Of a DNA stretch of 64,000 bases, positions 1-11,174 are shown one piece after another. Origin of the DNA: Clonostachys chloroleuca (taxonomy: Eukaryota; Ascomycota; Sordariomycetes; Hypocreales; Bionectriaceae); NCBI GenBank assembly GCA_037952775.1, contig JBANAY010000003.1, positions 35,836,001 to 35,900,000 of the forward strand. The letters run 5' to 3'. Position 1 is the first letter of the stretch. Every line of letters begins with the position of its first letter. A program made the position numbers and the translations under genes. Under the pieces are notes generated by a model. The model was not told the DNA's origin, searched no databases, and saw nothing but the letters and a program-made list of their open reading frames with translations.

Positions 1-2010
1 AGGCAGCGCTCGCTCGCATGCGACACGGTGTGGCACTCTCTCTTCAACAAACTCGACCCTGGCAACCGTCTCCAGAATCCTTCGGCAGCGAGTCCATGCC
101 AGGGCGCTCACAGCATCTAGACCTCCGAGTCCCGCGGGAAGTGAAACGGTCCTGCCTGCATGTAATCCCTACCTTACCCTATGGCTCACGGCCATCCCCA
201 GCCCACCCGAGAGTTTCCCGTCATCAGCCCCTCGGGACGATAGGTCGAGAACTATCAGTTCTGAACGGGTGTATAGATAGTTGCTGGGGGTTGGCAGGGA
301 AATCTATTCTGGGCAGTCGACGTGGTCTAGTCTGCTCATCGCTTCGTCGTGACCTGCAACTAAGCAACCTTCAGAGAGACCTGCCATCCAATACACTCCC
401 AAGTTGTGCCATCAATGTACCGCCGCTTACGCACTGTGGCACATTGTTTCTCCAGTCGTTGCGTTCTTGTTCTCCACGCTAAGATAGAGGGCGGGTCTCA
501 CCGCTTATTGCCCGATCTAGTTCTCTTTCGGCCGTGCCTAATGCTGACGCTGGGTACCTCCAACCACTTATCGCGCGTTTTTCATGCACTGTGCTTATCT
601 GGCCACTAACTGATCTGCCCAGACCTTGGACTGTAACATCATTGGGGTGCACCAAAATTGCCAAAGATAATCTATGGGTTCCACAAAGGCGAAATATTTC
701 GAAGATCGGGGTCTTTTGCCACTGGCGATCGGCATTCGGTACGGATGTATTACATTCCACTGCGCGCCTTCTTCGTGACCCCATAGCCATGCTTATCAGC
801 GGCACGGATGCGTTACGTGGGTATGGTGAGTTTGGCTGTCCAACCACCAAAGGGACCATGTAGACTCGAGCGGCGAAGTATCGATGTATCTCCCCCAAAG
901 CAATGAGGGACCGTAGAATGCCTCAAATACGTCACCTGAACGAGTTCCCTGGCTTCCCTGACGCTCATTGTCTGGTTATCGAGGAGCTCCTTGCCAAATA
1001 CCGACTAAAGCGTGACCAAAACCACTCTCTGTATGTATGAGATGGTCCCATATTGTGACGCAGCGAAAGGACTGTCTGTTTCACAATGAGGCATTCAATC
1101 ATTGGGGTTGTCGAGAAGTTCCACTAGTTCTATAGCAATTAACTCGCTATGCAGGGCAATGTTGAGGACTTCACAGTACGGAGTTTCTGGCGCTCATACT
1201 CTAATGGCCGTGTAACATGAATGCTTCACACTATGGTTCCGAGCCTCGACCAACGTATAATAAACTCCAGCCTGATGGTAATTCAGCAGTTCATTCTCAA
1301 GTTCATGAGTTAGCTAGTGGAACGATGAAGGAAAACTTGTGTCTTGGCTAACCGCCAGGCGATGCCTTGGATCGAGTCTCCGGCTCAAGTTCATCGGAAG
1401 GAGGCCCTCCAAATGATGCCTATGCAGAATCTTATCGAGTTTGTATTGATTCAAGGGTTACGAACTACAAAGTGTTGGGAGGATCCTATGCTGAATCGTC
1501 ACATTACGAGATGGATATTACTGTGCTCTAGATGTTGGCTTGGACTATCTGACCCATGATCAGTCGTCGTCGTAAAAGAACCCAGATCGTGGCTCAATGA
1601 CTATCTGGGAGCAGATTGAATCTTTAACCAACGTTGAGAAGCAATCGTAGCGCGAGATCCGGCCAATTGCTGAGCATCTGTATCCCCGGATAATCATTGA
1701 GATTGCGTGGGATTTGATTACTTACTAAAATTACCGAGTACCCGGAGTTAATCAATTCTTGAATTCCATTATTCCTGGGGCACGGTGCCGCCGCTTACAT
1801 CACAGCATATTCAGCAGCTGCAGCTGCTGGGTCTGACCCTGTATTGCGAAGATGACTAGGTGCTAGATGATCATTCCTTGTCCCCAAGAATTGAATTGCT
1901 TCATCCAGCACCTGGCCCTCTTTGCAATAGAGGGATAGACCCGGCAGGTATAGCTGCTGAATCTGCTGTGATGCAAGCGGCCTTGTTACCGCGAGGAGCT
2001 CTCGGGTTAA
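1..2010. other. Region without a recognisable gene
   Basis: Short open frames occur on both strands, the longest about 154 codons near the left edge, but none shows a domain, a plausible intron set or a continuous fungal-type protein. From about 1.3 kb onward the DNA is more AT-rich and stops are frequent in all frames. It could hold a decayed gene or transposon remnant, but I see no terminal repeats, reverse transcriptase or transposase motif. Confidence 0.5.
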
Positions 2011-2502
2011 TTAGAGGCTTGAATACTTGATATAGTCGGTTTGGAGCTGCTTTGGGTCTTCTCTGATAGCTATCTTCATGTCTCCAAGGACCTGGTCATT
2101 TGCTCTAGTCAGGCCCTCGCTGGTTGGGATAACAACGCCAGACACTGACATTATTGTTTGGAGAGGTGGATGTGGTTGGTGATGATGGGCATCCCGTCTG
2201 AGGGGCCATGTGATCAGTTTATATACCTCTGGCCAGTCCTTGTTAGAGTTTCTGGAGATGCTGCTGCCTGCGCTTAGGCTGTGTGTGCGATTATTTAAGT
2301 TTTTATAGTGTTGAAGGTTTGGGCTTAGACTAGATGTAATTTCGGTTAAGAAAAGTGATGTCTGGCTTGATCTTGAGATGCACCCCTTGCTTATGGCGAT
2401 GAAATAAAAAAAAAGTAGACTATTCCTGTGATGTTGATGCCTGTGCCAGGCAAGTGTGTGACAGGAGAAATGAGACACCCAATGGAAGAGTGGTTTTACC
2501 AT
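2011..2502 (-). CDS. Doubtful open frame, unknown
   Basis: A 163-codon ATG frame runs on the minus strand. The product is rich in Ser, His and Leu with no recognisable domain, signal peptide or membrane segment. The last 40 or so residues look more protein-like (charged, mixed composition) than the N-terminal part, so this might be the last exon of a decayed or mis-modelled gene rather than a complete one. No neighbour supports a role. I list it only because it is the longest true-ATG frame in the leftmost 3.3 kb; chance occurrence is quite possible. Confidence 0.12.
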   Translation of the reverse strand: MVKPLFHWVSHFSCHTLAWHRHQHHRNSLLFFYFIAISKGCISRSSQTSLFLTEITSSLSPNLQHYKNLNNRTHSLSAGSSISRNSNKDWPEVYKLITWPLRRDAHHHQPHPPLQTIMSVSGVVIPTSEGLTRANDQVLGDMKIAIREDPKQLQTDYIKYSSL

Positions 2503-3328
2503 CTAAGATAGATCAAGAAATTCAGTAGTATATAATGAAATCAAGTGACAATATTTGCTGTATCATCTCTAAAGTATGTATTATTGGCACTACTTACTAA
2601 TTTGATAATATTAGTCACGGACTCGAGAATAAACAGCTTGGTGTTTGAGTGTCTCAATTTTCAATGTCACCCACTTGCCAGGCTATGAGATTTAGTTTTC
2701 GACTTTTCTTAGCGTGGAAGGTTTGGGCATAGGTATGTTTAAAAAAAGATATATGATGAAGGCACGTGTGTGGCCTAATCTTGGATAAAAGTACCTCGAT
2801 AAATGAGGTGGCTGTGCCCTGCCGAAAAGCGAAGGAACCGCGCGAAGTCTTCTAGAAGGGGCAGAGGGGGCTGGGGCAAGCGATTTCACCAGATTGCCCC
2901 AGTGACGTTGCCAGGCAGAGATCGGCGGGCAGAGACCAGGATTGTAGCGAGCCGGCCTATGGACGCTCAACTCTCATAAAAGCTACCGTACTTTAGCTCA
3001 CTGGTCAGACGTTTTGCTGGCAGTGCCCGAGGCTGAGGGTTGCCTGTGATGATGAACGGCGTGACGTAGATTGGGGGTCGTTTTGGATGATTGTGCTGTT
3101 GCCGTTTTGGGGGGTAATCACGCGAAGACCTCAAGATGCGAATTATGTTAAATATCTGGTGTTTGTCTTCGAGATGGAAGTTGTAGATGCAATGAGAATT
3201 AGTATCCTACGTTCATCTATTCATTAAATTCAATTTGACATTTACGCAAGTAAAGCCAACCAATCCATTACACACCGTCCCTTCAATGCGCATTTGAAAG
3301 CGCTTTTCCAAACAAAAAAAACACCACA
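2503..3328. other. Intergenic, nothing recognised
   Basis: AT-rich stretch followed by the probable promoter and leader of the small Cys/Gly-rich gene that starts at 3329. No repeat, RNA gene or continuous frame stands out. Confidence 0.5.
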
Positions 3329-3703
3329 ATGTGTATTCGCACACTCTGCTGCTGCCTCTGCCGAAGGCACAAGAAGAAGAAGCAGGCCGAGAAGGAGAAG
3401 GCCATGCGTCAACAATACGGACCCCGACCTGTCCAGCCCGGCACCGGATATCACCACAACTACTACTACCAGAATGGGTATTACTCACAGGGACAGTCAG
3501 CGCCCTACAAGAGCAGCTACAACAACCGGCACAAAAAGAAGAACAAGAAGATGAAGCACAAATACTACGACGATCGGTACGACATGGAATTCGGCGGAGG
3601 CGATGATGGCGGTTGTGGGTGTTCCGGGGGAGACGGAGGTGGTGGAGATGGTGGTGGTGGAGGAGGAGGAGGAGACGGCGGCGGCGGTGGAGGAGCTGCG
3701 TAA
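3329..3703 (+). CDS. Small Cys-cluster, Gly-rich tail protein
   Basis: The predicted protein has 124 residues in three compositional blocks. The first 11 residues hold five cysteines (starting MCIRTLCCCLCRRH) and lead straight into a Lys/Arg run, a pattern often seen at palmitoylated, membrane-anchored N-termini. The middle (about residues 28-85) is rich in Tyr, Gln and Asn with more Lys clusters, and the last 40 residues are almost only Gly and Asp with two more Cys. There is no hydrophobic span or signal peptide. Small Cys/Gly-rich proteins of this build occur in many moulds and are usually uncharacterised. The frame is intronless with a clear ATG and stop, and the biased composition is unlikely by chance in one frame, but I cannot assign a function. 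Confidence 0.6.
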   Translation: MCIRTLCCCLCRRHKKKKQAEKEKAMRQQYGPRPVQPGTGYHHNYYYQNGYYSQGQSAPYKSSYNNRHKKKNKKMKHKYYDDRYDMEFGGGDDGGCGCSGGDGGGGDGGGGGGGGDGGGGGGAA

Positions 3704-4007
3704 CGGTCGTTTGATTTTTCCTTTGTTATAGACTACAAATAGCGATTTAGAACTTGATCCCCTTGTGTGTTGATGTCCATCATCTTTATCAGTGATTGAT
3801 GTGGTTACATTTCGACCTCAGCTTTAGTGAACTCCACGCCATCGCTGCGATGTCGGTGCATTAGATTGGAGATATGCACCCGTGGCTGGAATGGAGTCCC
3901 GAGGTCTCCGGCCCGGGAGAAGCGGGCGGCATATTAGTGCGTTGCGGCAACATCCTTCGCCTGGCTCGTCTTAACCTGCGATAAGGACGCGAAGGAGGAC
4001 ATCGGCC
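3704..4007. other. Intergenic between two co-oriented genes
   Basis: About 300 bases holding the 3' end of the small Cys/Gly gene and the promoter and leader of the alpha/beta hydrolase. An in-frame stop (TAA) lies 30 bases before the hydrolase ATG, which supports the start chosen there. Nothing else is evident. Confidence 0.5.
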
Positions 4008-5256
4008 ATGACTGTGTACAGTTTCCACTTTCAGGTCGGCGCAAGCAGGTCCCTGGGAACCGTGGCCACGCTCGCCACGGCCTGCTGCCTCTCCGTCTAC
4101 TGTCTATATGTCCGGCCTGCACTTCGGCACGAGAATAAGACCGCCGCTACCATCTTAGCCAAGACCCGGCGGAGGAGCCTGGCGGCGGGGAGACAGGAGC
4201 TGGAGCCGGAGCCGTACCCCCAGGATGTGTTCCCGGGAGGACGAGAGGTTGAGACGCCATATGGAACCATACAAGTGTTTGAATGGGGGCCGGAGAACGG
4301 CGAAAAGGTAGCCCTTGTGCATGGGATTGGCACGCCCTGCATTGCTCTAGGTGATATGGCTAAGCAATTCGTCGCGAAAGGATGCAGGGTCCTCCTTTTC
4401 GGTGAGTTGCTCTGATTGAACTTGCCCAAACGGCATTTTTTCTAATCTTCCCTGGATAGATTTGTTCGGAAGAGGTTACTCGGACGCTCCCGGGGATCTC
4501 CCCTATGACGACCGTCTGTACACATCCCAGATCCTCCTCGCTCTGGCATCATCCCCCCTCTCATGGACCGGGACAGAGAGCTTCCATCTCGTGGGCTACT
4601 CCCTTGGCGCCGCCCTGTCCGCCGCCTTCGCCGCCTACTTCCCACACATGCTACGGTCCGTCACCCTCGTCTGCCCGGGCGGGCTGATCCGCCCTTCCCA
4701 TGTCAGCTGGAGGAGCAAGCTCATATACTCGGAGGGCCTGCTGCCCACGTGGCTGTCTCATTATCTTGCCCGGTGGAGGCTGGAGCCACGCCACCATGGA
4801 CCTAGCGCTGATGTACCTGTGGATGTGGACAACGATGCGGATATAGATTTTGACGAGGTACCGCTCTCACAGGCTCACGGCGGGAGCGGTGCCAGGGTCG
4901 GAGATGTCATGCGGTGGCAGATGGAGAGGAACGACGCGTTTGTGGGCGCATATATAAGCACATTGAATAACGCTCCTATCTATGGCCATCACAAGGGGGT
5001 GTGGAAGCGTCTGGCTGAACGGTTAGCCGAGAGAAGGGTAGAAACAGGTCGCCCAAGCGGCTTGTCGAGTGGAAAGGTGTGTCTGGTCCTTGCTACCAGG
5101 GATCCGGTCGTCGTCCTGGACGAGTGGCTTGAGGATTCTCGAAAAGTCTTGGGAGAAGAAGGCGCGGACATTCAAATCCTCTCCGGGGGGCATGAAATCG
5201 CCATCACCAAGGGCAAGGAGGTTGCGGATGTTGCGATGAGATCGTGGCCTCAGTGA
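4008..5256 (+). CDS. Alpha/beta hydrolase, membrane-anchored
   Basis: Two exons, 4008-4401 and 4460-5256, give 396 residues; the 58-base intron has a GTGAGT donor and TAG acceptor, and splicing restores the strand-loop motif LLFDLFGRGYSD. A hydrophobic stretch at about residues 18-35 suggests an N-terminal membrane anchor. The catalytic triad is readable: nucleophile Ser179 in GYSLG, Asp346 in ATRDPV and His376 in SGGHE, with the oxyanion-side HGIGTP motif before strand 4. The insert between about 220 and 290 would be the lid. The fold is that of serine hydrolases acting on esters or lipids; the substrate cannot be told from sequence. It converges on the cyclin C gene with about 300 bases between the stops. 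Family confidence is high; the exact role is unknown. Confidence 0.88.
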
Positions 5257-5553
5257 CGGTCGAATTATGCGCCGCCATTCAATGCAATTAGAAGAAAAGA
5301 TATAATTTAGATTTGAGAGGAACGAATAGTGGATGTTATTGTGTGTGATTAGGCAATTGCACACTGACAATATCGCCATGAATAGATAAGTCACCTTCCC
5401 AACGCCTAGATAATGAGTCTATGCAACACCGAACAGACCCCGCGTGATTCATAAATCTGTATATGCCCCGGTATGATGATGCAGGAATCAAGGAAATAAA
5501 TCGAAATAAACCAAAGCCAGAACATATCAGAAGGGGGACGTTTCGTCGCCCTA

Positions 5554-6574
5554 TCATTTGTCCAGGCCACGAGCCTTGACAAACCGATTAATTTGCTCCT
5601 TAGTCAACTTATCTTGATAATGTTCATGGCATTCGTAGAAAGATATGATTTCTTGCGTGGCGTCCACCATGGCTGTGATGTCTACCCGGCTATCTGACAG
5701 CCAGGAGGCGAACTGCTGCAACCGGGAAATCCGGGTGTCCTGGGGCTTGTCCTTGGGGATCTCAGAACTGGTAGGAATAGAACCAGCTGAGCCGGCAGCA
5801 AAATTGACTCGGGCTTGCGCTTGGCTGAGCGCGGCCTGGGCAGCTGCCAACCCTACGGCAGCACCATTATTCTGTCCAGGCATGCCTGGGCTGGGACGCA
5901 GCACCAGTGCTAGGAGGATTGCGACGAGGCCAATAATGTGTGGACTTGTCGTAAGGGGTAGGTCGGTCATGTAGGAGTCGTTGATGACAGACTTCGCCAG
6001 TGTCGCATCTTCATCCGTCATGGACAACTCGCTCCTGAGAGATGTTAGGGTACGATATGGTTGGTGGATGAGTAGCTGGGAGCTCATTTCGCTGATGAGA
6101 AAGAACTCGCACTCGCCAACCTTGGAGGTGTCGAGACTGATGAATTCAGACCATAATGCTCGCGCCTCGGTGACAATCATTCGGATGTGTTGTGGTGCTT
6201 CTTCCATCTTACAGGCGAGGTAGACGGCTGTCGTGACAACGAGGTATGGGTTTGTCCGGCGTATCTCGACCTTGGTGTAAAACCGCTTGAGGTAGACTTG
6301 AGCAGTTGCGATGCATTGTTGCCGGACCGATATCTTCTTACTGAGCTTGATGATCTCTATCCTTGAGGGGTTAATTGCTTGGATGGGTGAAATGGGACGG
6401 GGTACAGAACGGACGTTGGTTGAAGTAGATATAGAGATGCCTGATCTGGGGCAAGGGGAACATGCGGACGAGTTCGGCATTATCCTCCTCGAGTTTCTGG
6501 CGAGTCGACTCCAGCTGCTCCTTGGTGAATTGCCAGTGACGTCTCTGAGTCGATTCCCAATAGTTGGCCGACAT
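5554..6574 (-). CDS. ssn8: Cyclin C, Mediator kinase module subunit
   Basis: Cyclin C pairs with the kinase CDK8/Ssn3 in the Mediator kinase module and tunes RNA polymerase II transcription in the nucleus. Exons are 6415-6574 and 5554-6356 on the minus strand, 320 residues. The start MSANYWESTQRRHW is the typical fungal Ssn8 N-terminus. Splicing joins IYFNQ to IIKLSKK, matching the family's unbroken helix before the first cyclin box (VRQQCIATAQVYLKRFY, then NPYLVVTTAVYLACKMEE). The 58-base intron has an unusual GTCCGT donor. The second half carries an Ala/Gln/Gly-rich insert (about residues 215-250) that is longer than I expect in aspergilli. It is divergent from the SAL1-type carrier, sharing about 700 bases of upstream DNA. 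The identity is secure. Confidence 0.95.
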
Positions 6575-7283
6575 GGCTGCTTAGCGCACTAGGCACAAGC
6601 CCAGCACGAGGGCGTTGGAGAGAGCAAGGCGATGTCTGGACATGAAGTCGACGAGTCGGTTGGAGCGGCAGGGCTGGAAAATCCTACATCGGTGGATGCA
6701 GGCGTTCCCCAATTGCAAATGCGGGCTGGAGGCTGGAGACGAGCGGGCGACCTGCGCGCAGCGTTGTTCAATGTCGCTTCTCGTGGTTATAGATGCGTGC
6801 GCATTCTGGAGGCGACGGAGGTTGAGGCGGGTAGCTGTGGCATAACATTCCAGCCCTTTTCCGCTGTGGCTGAGGCAGATCTGGGTAAATCCCAGAAGGG
6901 GAAAAGCTGCGGGGCATGAGAGCAGGGGACGGGTGATTGCCTATCGGCGGGCTCTGATTGCTCTGGAATCGGCAGCCACAGCCGCTAACAAACTTCATCC
7001 AGGTGCCACACCTCACTGACTGCCCAGCCTTGGCCTCGGTCAAGTTACGACATTGCACATCATCAAGCTCTGAGCTGCCCCCCTCCCCGCCAACACCCAA
7101 AAAATCTCGCGAAGCAAACGAAGCAGAACCAGGGAACCGCCCGAAACACGAATCGAGCCCCCGGCGACCCGACAAAAGGTACTTCGACCCATGTCGACGA
7201 TGTTACAACAATAGCTCTAGCTCTCGCCGACTCTTCCGTCCCGTCCACCAGCAGCTACGGCACCCTCGAGAAATGCGAAAGCG
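6575..7283. promoter_or_regulatory. Shared divergent promoter, ssn8 and SAL1-type carrier
   Basis: This 709-base region lies between two divergent start codons and must hold both promoters and leaders. A CCAAT box is readable at 6709-6713 and a C-rich pyrimidine tract precedes the carrier start around 7077-7100. Open frames here (for example 6768-7175 on the minus strand) show no domain and are treated as chance. Assignment of the CCAAT box as a functional site is inference. Confidence 0.4.
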
Positions 7284-9743
7284 ATGAGCCCAACCAGTGT
7301 GGTCTCCGAACTGGGCCGTGGCCTAGAGGAGTCGCAGAATCAGCGGGATGCTCGAATTGAGGAGCTGTGGTTCCGGCTCGACCCTGGAAGGACCGGCGAG
7401 CTGGATTTCAAGGCTCTTCGAGAGGGCTTCCGCAGGATTGATCATCGTACGGCGCCCTCCCTCCCACCCCAAAGGTCTCGGTATCTGGGTACAGAAAGCT
7501 AAAATGCGAACCGCCATGTAGCACTGAAAAATGCAGACCAGATGCTGAAGAAGATTCTGGCTGAGGTTGATACCAATGGAGACGGGAGAATCCAGTACGA
7601 AGGTTTGTGTCACCCTCGCCCGTCGCACACGATTTCTTCATCTTGGAACGGATGGTTTCTGACAACAAGGCATCTCGATAGAGTTTCATACATTTGTTGA
7701 TCGCGCCGATCGTCAATTGTATAAGCTCTTCAGATCGATTGATAAAGATGGCAATGGGAAGTTGGACGAAAAGGAGCTGCAGACAGCTTTTCGCGGCGCG
7801 GGGCTCACAGTCTCGAATCGCCGCCTGGCCGAATTCTTCAAGCACATGGACGATAACGATGATGGGTTTATCTCGTTTGACGAATGGCGGTAAGTCCATT
7901 TCTATCTTTTCACCAGCCTGACTCATTTTTTCCTTGGTCCTTCATCCTCGCGGTCGCACAGTTAGCTGTGACGTAGGTGCGTACAGAATGGACATGGGTT
8001 GGAGATCGCGATATCATGTGCCCCGAGATCTCCAACCCGGAGCATGATGCAGCCTTATGACATTCAGCCTACAAGAACTCAATTGTCCATCATGGAATTC
8101 ACTCAACAACATGTGTCGAACCTCAGCTGACGCGGGGCTACTAGGCACTTCTTACTGTTCATGCCGGCGCAAGAGCATGACTCCCATCTGGATGCCATGC
8201 TTTCTTTCTATAACTCGGTGACATTTGTTACACCTGAAGGTGACTCGGTGGTGAGCGAGGAGACGCTAGAAGGCTTAGGTACGGCAGGTCCTCCATGTTC
8301 CTCGCGCTCTCTCCTTCATTCTATTCTTGGCTCCATTCTTCGCGTTGCCTTCCCCGGTGGATACACGCCGAGCCCACAGGAGCCAGCTTCAAGACCCGCA
8401 GCAACAGGAGTAGCAAACTCAGAGTTGGCTGCATCATCCTTGTTAGGGAATGAGACGAAGGCTATTGATGGGAGAAGACACGTCGCACCTGGCGCTGGTG
8501 CCGCCCCAGTCGGGCAGAAGCAGCATGAGCGGGAGGCAGTGGGAGAGCGCATCGTCAGCGATGACACCCAGGCCACTCATCAAGAGTCATCATCCACCGC
8601 CTCAGCTGTCAAAACTAGGAGAAAGTTTGAACTGACAGAGTTTATCCCCGATCCAGGTTACTTCCTTGCGGGTGCGGTCGCCGGAGGCGTTTCTCGCACA
8701 GCCACGGCTCCTCTCGACCGACTCAAGGTATACCTCCTTGTGAATACTGGGACCGGGAGCGCCAATGCTGCCAAAGCCATCAACAGTGTCGCATCAGGTC
8801 GACCACTTGGTTTGGTGAAGAATGCGCTTCGACCCTTTAGTGATGCTATCCGCGACCTGTTCCGCTCGGGGGGAATTAAAGGGTTCTTCGCAGGTGAGTG
8901 ATGAGCGAATACTCAATGTGCTTCATTTCGTCTGAGAAACAGATCTGACCGCTTGGTGTGTTAGGAAATGGATTGAATGTGCTTAAGATCATGCCTGAAA
9001 CCGCCATCAAGTTTGGCTCCTATGAGGCAGCCAAGCGCACACTGGCCAACCTCGAGGGCCATGGCGACCCCAAGAAGCTAAGCTCAGTCTCCAAATTTAG
9101 TGCTGGGGGGATGGCCGGAATGATTGCACAGTACGTCTAAATCCAAGCATGATTCAAGCCTTCATTTGTACCCAGACTGACCGTCAACAGGTTCTGCGTT
9201 TACCCCTTGGATACCCTGAAATTTCGCCTGCAGTGTGAAACCGTCAAGGATGGCCTCACCGGCAGCGCATTAGTGCGGCAAACAGCAGTCAAGATGTATA
9301 GGGATGGCGGCCTTCGTGCGTGCTATCGGGGCGTGACTATGGGCCTTGTCGGCATGTTCCCATACAGTGCTATCGACATGGGAATGTTCGAATTCCTGAA
9401 GAACACATACCGCATTACCTATGCGAAGTACACAGGATGTCACGAGGATGATGCGGCACCTGGAAATATCGCCATGGGCATGATAGGCGCGACTTCAGGA
9501 GCCATTGGCGCCTCGCTTGTGTATCCACTCAACGTGGTTCGGACACGACTACAGACGCAGGGAACTGCGATGCACTCAGCAACATATACAGGCATATGGG
9601 ATGTGACCCGGAAGACAATTCAGCGTGAAGGCTACCGTGGGCTGTACAAAGGCCTGACACCAAACCTTCTCAAGGTTGCGCCGGCACTGAGCATAACCTG
9701 GGTTGTGTATGAGAATACGAAAAAGGCTCTTGGATTGAGCTAA
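7284..9743 (+). CDS. SAL1: Calcium-regulated mitochondrial carrier (ATP-Mg/Pi type)
   Basis: Six exons (7284-7446, 7522-7602, 7682-7889, 8145-8893, 8965-9130, 9191-9743) give 639 residues. The N-terminal half has four EF-hand loops: the first (LDPGRTGELDF) has lost key ligands, while the next three (DTNGDGRIQYEE, DKDGNGKLDEKE, DDNDDGFISFDE) are canonical. After a long Ser/Ala-rich linker come three mitochondrial carrier repeats with signatures PLDRLK, PLDTLK and PLNVVR. This is the layout of yeast Sal1 and animal SCaMC carriers, which exchange ATP-Mg for phosphate across the inner mitochondrial membrane under cytosolic calcium control. The third intron (255 bases) is long for this window. Exon phases all agree. 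The length exceeds the usual 550-590 residues because of the linker; part of it could be an unrecognised intron. Confidence 0.92.
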
Positions 9744-11174
9744 ACCAACCAGCATCTCTAGGATACACAATACATGATAGAGGGAGGATATACCATGGTG
9801 AGCTGCTGAGAGACAACGGCACACCGTTAGAGGACCGTTAGAAGAAGGAACAGGATGTAGATGCACCTGCATTTCAAAGTTCCGATGGGGTCATATGTGA
9901 TTTTACTTTTTAGCGAATTGATCGGTCGGTCGGTCATTGGGAATATGTTCTGCGGAACTCAAAGCATCTACCTACCTATATAGATGCGAAAATACATACC
10001 TCAGGGAGGAGCGGGGGATTAGATGTAATTGTACTGGAATAGAAAGGTCATGACATGGGCAGCCGAGCAAAGCCAGAAGAAGACTGACACTGGTGATTGC
10101 TGTATTGATTGTCTAGAGTAGTCCAAGCATTCATAGGGCTGCGATGACTCACGAATTGTTTCTTTACGCTTTGGACGTGTGACATGACATGCAGATAATC
10201 GCTCCGATGCACTCTGGCTGGGACCAAGTCGTCATCTACAGCGCGTATGAGGGCACAGAGTCATCATGGCGCTGACGACGACGGGTACCCTCTCCATGCA
10301 AATCGGTGCTTGTTCTGCATCTCCAGAACGTTATTCCCTGCCACATTCCCTGTTGGGGAAGAGGTCCAGCATCATCCCGGCATTTAGCGCCCTCGTCTGC
10401 GCCGTTGCCAGACCGTTTTCGGGGCCAGTTTCTCGGTCCCTCACTCCTGTTCATTACTGGGAACCCGTGCTGGGCTGGCCGTTGCGCAAGATCGCTCTCC
10501 AGGCACTTTTGTCGCCCACCTTTTAGGCCATTCACGCTGTAATCGGCATGGGTGGTTTTTATCTTCCAGAGCGGACGAGGGTCTGTCCCACATGGTTGGT
10601 CAACCACCAACGTCCCTCCCCCTCACCTCATCCCACCCTTTGCATCCTTGAGCAGACGGCAACCCATTGACGACGCCTCGAGGCCATGCAACCTGGAAGG
10701 CTGAACCGACAGGGTTCCGTCACCGAACTGATGCACAGGTGCGGGGCGATAGCGACAACGGCCGATAAACGAACGGAGGATCCAGCTTGACGACTTTTCC
10801 TCCACCACATGCCGCCGTCCATCCTTTTCCTCTCCTCATCCTCCTCTCTTGCCGTAGACTTGATCGATTGCCTTTCTTCTTGTTCGCTGTGATCTAGTTC
10901 AGGCTGATTGATCCTGTGGTTTTCACTCCGCGGATAGAGGAGGTGTCTCAGAGTAACTGGGTTTTGCGAACGGACTCCCTTGCATTATAGTCCTGGTTGG
11001 TTTATTGAGTCTTGAACGCGGTCACAGACCCTCTTCGGGACCACGACCCGGGGCTCTCTGCTCAAGATACCCAATCTGAGGACTACCTGGATCCCATAGA
11101 CTCGGGACCAATTAGACGACGACGGGTACAGGTGGCGGACGCACATACGGTCAACAGCGTCGAGTGCCACAATA
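9744..11174. other. Intergenic, 3' end and long leader region
   Basis: No gene is recognised. A short CGGT tandem (about 9923-9936) and repeated CTAC units near 9970 lie downstream of the carrier. From about 10.8 kb the plus strand is CT-rich, as is usual just upstream of fungal transcription starts, so the last 300-400 bases probably hold the promoter and leader of the gene starting at 11175. Confidence 0.45.

Noticed and set aside
1..898. Overlapping frames of 109-154 codons at the left end as genes
   Set aside because: They overlap each other on both strands, have no domains and no consistent codon bias.
6357..6480. Alternative N-terminus of cyclin C from the unspliced frame
   Set aside because: It reads through the intron and lacks the conserved MSANYW start.
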